Below are positions 63,817 through 64,000 of a stretch of DNA of 64,000 bases, piece by piece (position 1 is the stretch's first letter; every line of letters starts with the position of its first letter). Source of the DNA: Legionella sp. PC997 (GTDB taxonomy: Bacteria; Pseudomonadota; Gammaproteobacteria; Legionellales; Legionellaceae); contig NZ_CP059576.1 in the NCBI RefSeq assembly GCF_014109825.1, forward strand, positions 2,754,001 to 2,818,000, written 5' to 3'. The notes under the pieces were generated by a model that had not been told where the DNA came from, did not search any database, and saw only the letters and a program-made list of their open reading frames with translations. A program made the position numbers and the translations under genes.

Positions 63817-64000
63817 ATGAAAAAACTGGAACTCTATAAGCTTGAAACACCAAATGACCTCGATATAAGGGATCGTCGCAAAATTGCTGAGGCGGTTAAT
63901 CCTCTTTTGGCTGATACATTTGCCTTATTTGTTAAAACCAAAAATTTCCATTGGCATATGACAGGACCTCATTATCGGGATTATCATCTTTTATTAGATG
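63817..64000 (+). CDS. Dps/ferritin-like protein, 3'-truncated by the window end
   Basis: Only the first 61 residues are inside the window: MKKLELYKLETPNDLDIRDR onward. NPLLADTFALFVKTKNFHWHMTGPHYRDYHLLLD matches Dps-family proteins, which store iron and protect DNA in starvation and oxidative stress; the HWH and Asp residues belong to the ferroxidase site. ACAGGAG precedes the ATG. The rest of the gene is not seen, so the exact type cannot be confirmed. Confidence 0.85.
   Translation, partial: MKKLELYKLETPNDLDIRDRRKIAEAVNPLLADTFALFVKTKNFHWHMTGPHYRDYHLLLD

Overview
The window looks like a chromosomal stretch from a Legionella-type gammaproteobacterium. It is AT-rich with compact minus- and plus-strand operons. 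It mixes ordinary housekeeping genes (hemE, folB, argS, recG, eno, rpmE, a dam-type methylase) with large Lys/Ser-rich or eukaryote-like proteins that match no conserved bacterial family, the usual signature of Dot/Icm-secreted effectors. The genus is an inference from gene style and neighbourhood, not a database result. The malonate decarboxylase and cyanophycin genes would fit a species other than L. pneumophila.

Layout. 0-6 kb: a possible effector ending in a CaaX-like tetrapeptide, a caleosin-like protein, hemE, an SGNH-hydrolase-like protein and folB. 6-11 kb: a SPOR-domain protein and argS (minus strand), then recG. 10.8-11.9 kb: three tandem repeats of about 405-410 bp carrying nine perfect DnaA boxes, the most striking non-coding structure here. 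12-20 kb: a CDF and a ZIP metal transporter, a Maf nucleotidase, a possible effector, enolase, a divergent Lrp-type regulator/GNAT pair and an acyltransferase. 20-27.7 kb: a PD-(D/E)XK repair protein, a membrane protein, an OmpA-like lipoprotein, two tandem aromatic amino acid permeases, a VOC protein and a 57-aa membrane protein. 27.7-32.2 kb: a three-gene cyanophycin cluster (isoaspartyl peptidase, cyanophycinase, cyanophycin synthetase). 32.3-38.4 kb: small stress-type proteins, a beta-lactamase-fold pseudoenzyme fused to DUF302, a thioesterase-like protein, a DipZ-like thiol redox protein and a cNMP-binding protein. 38.5-43.6 kb: a malonate decarboxylase operon with fused mdcC-mdcD broken by a homopolymer frameshift. 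43.7-49.3 kb: NDH-2, a frameshifted S4 protein and a 932-aa calpain-like possible effector. 49.8-59 kb: amino acid permease, Rieske oxygenase, VOC protein, Hsp20, exported carbonic anhydrase, exported nucleoside hydrolase plus MFS carrier, PhyH dioxygenase and Dam. 59-64 kb: two tandem MFS carriers, malic enzyme, rpmE and the start of a Dps-like gene.

How the genes fit together. The cyanophycin cluster could make, open and finish degrading a nitrogen reserve polymer. The mdc operon would turn malonate into acetate and CO2, but no mdcH or malonate carrier lies beside it. Amino acid, nucleoside and organic-ion carriers are numerous, which suits a bacterium living on host-derived nutrients. Many intergenic gaps carry one family of GC-rich palindromes built on CCTGGG/CCCGGG.

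Limits: all calls come from reading the sequence. No alignment, structure prediction or skew calculation was run. Start codons were chosen from ribosome-binding sites and family N-termini.
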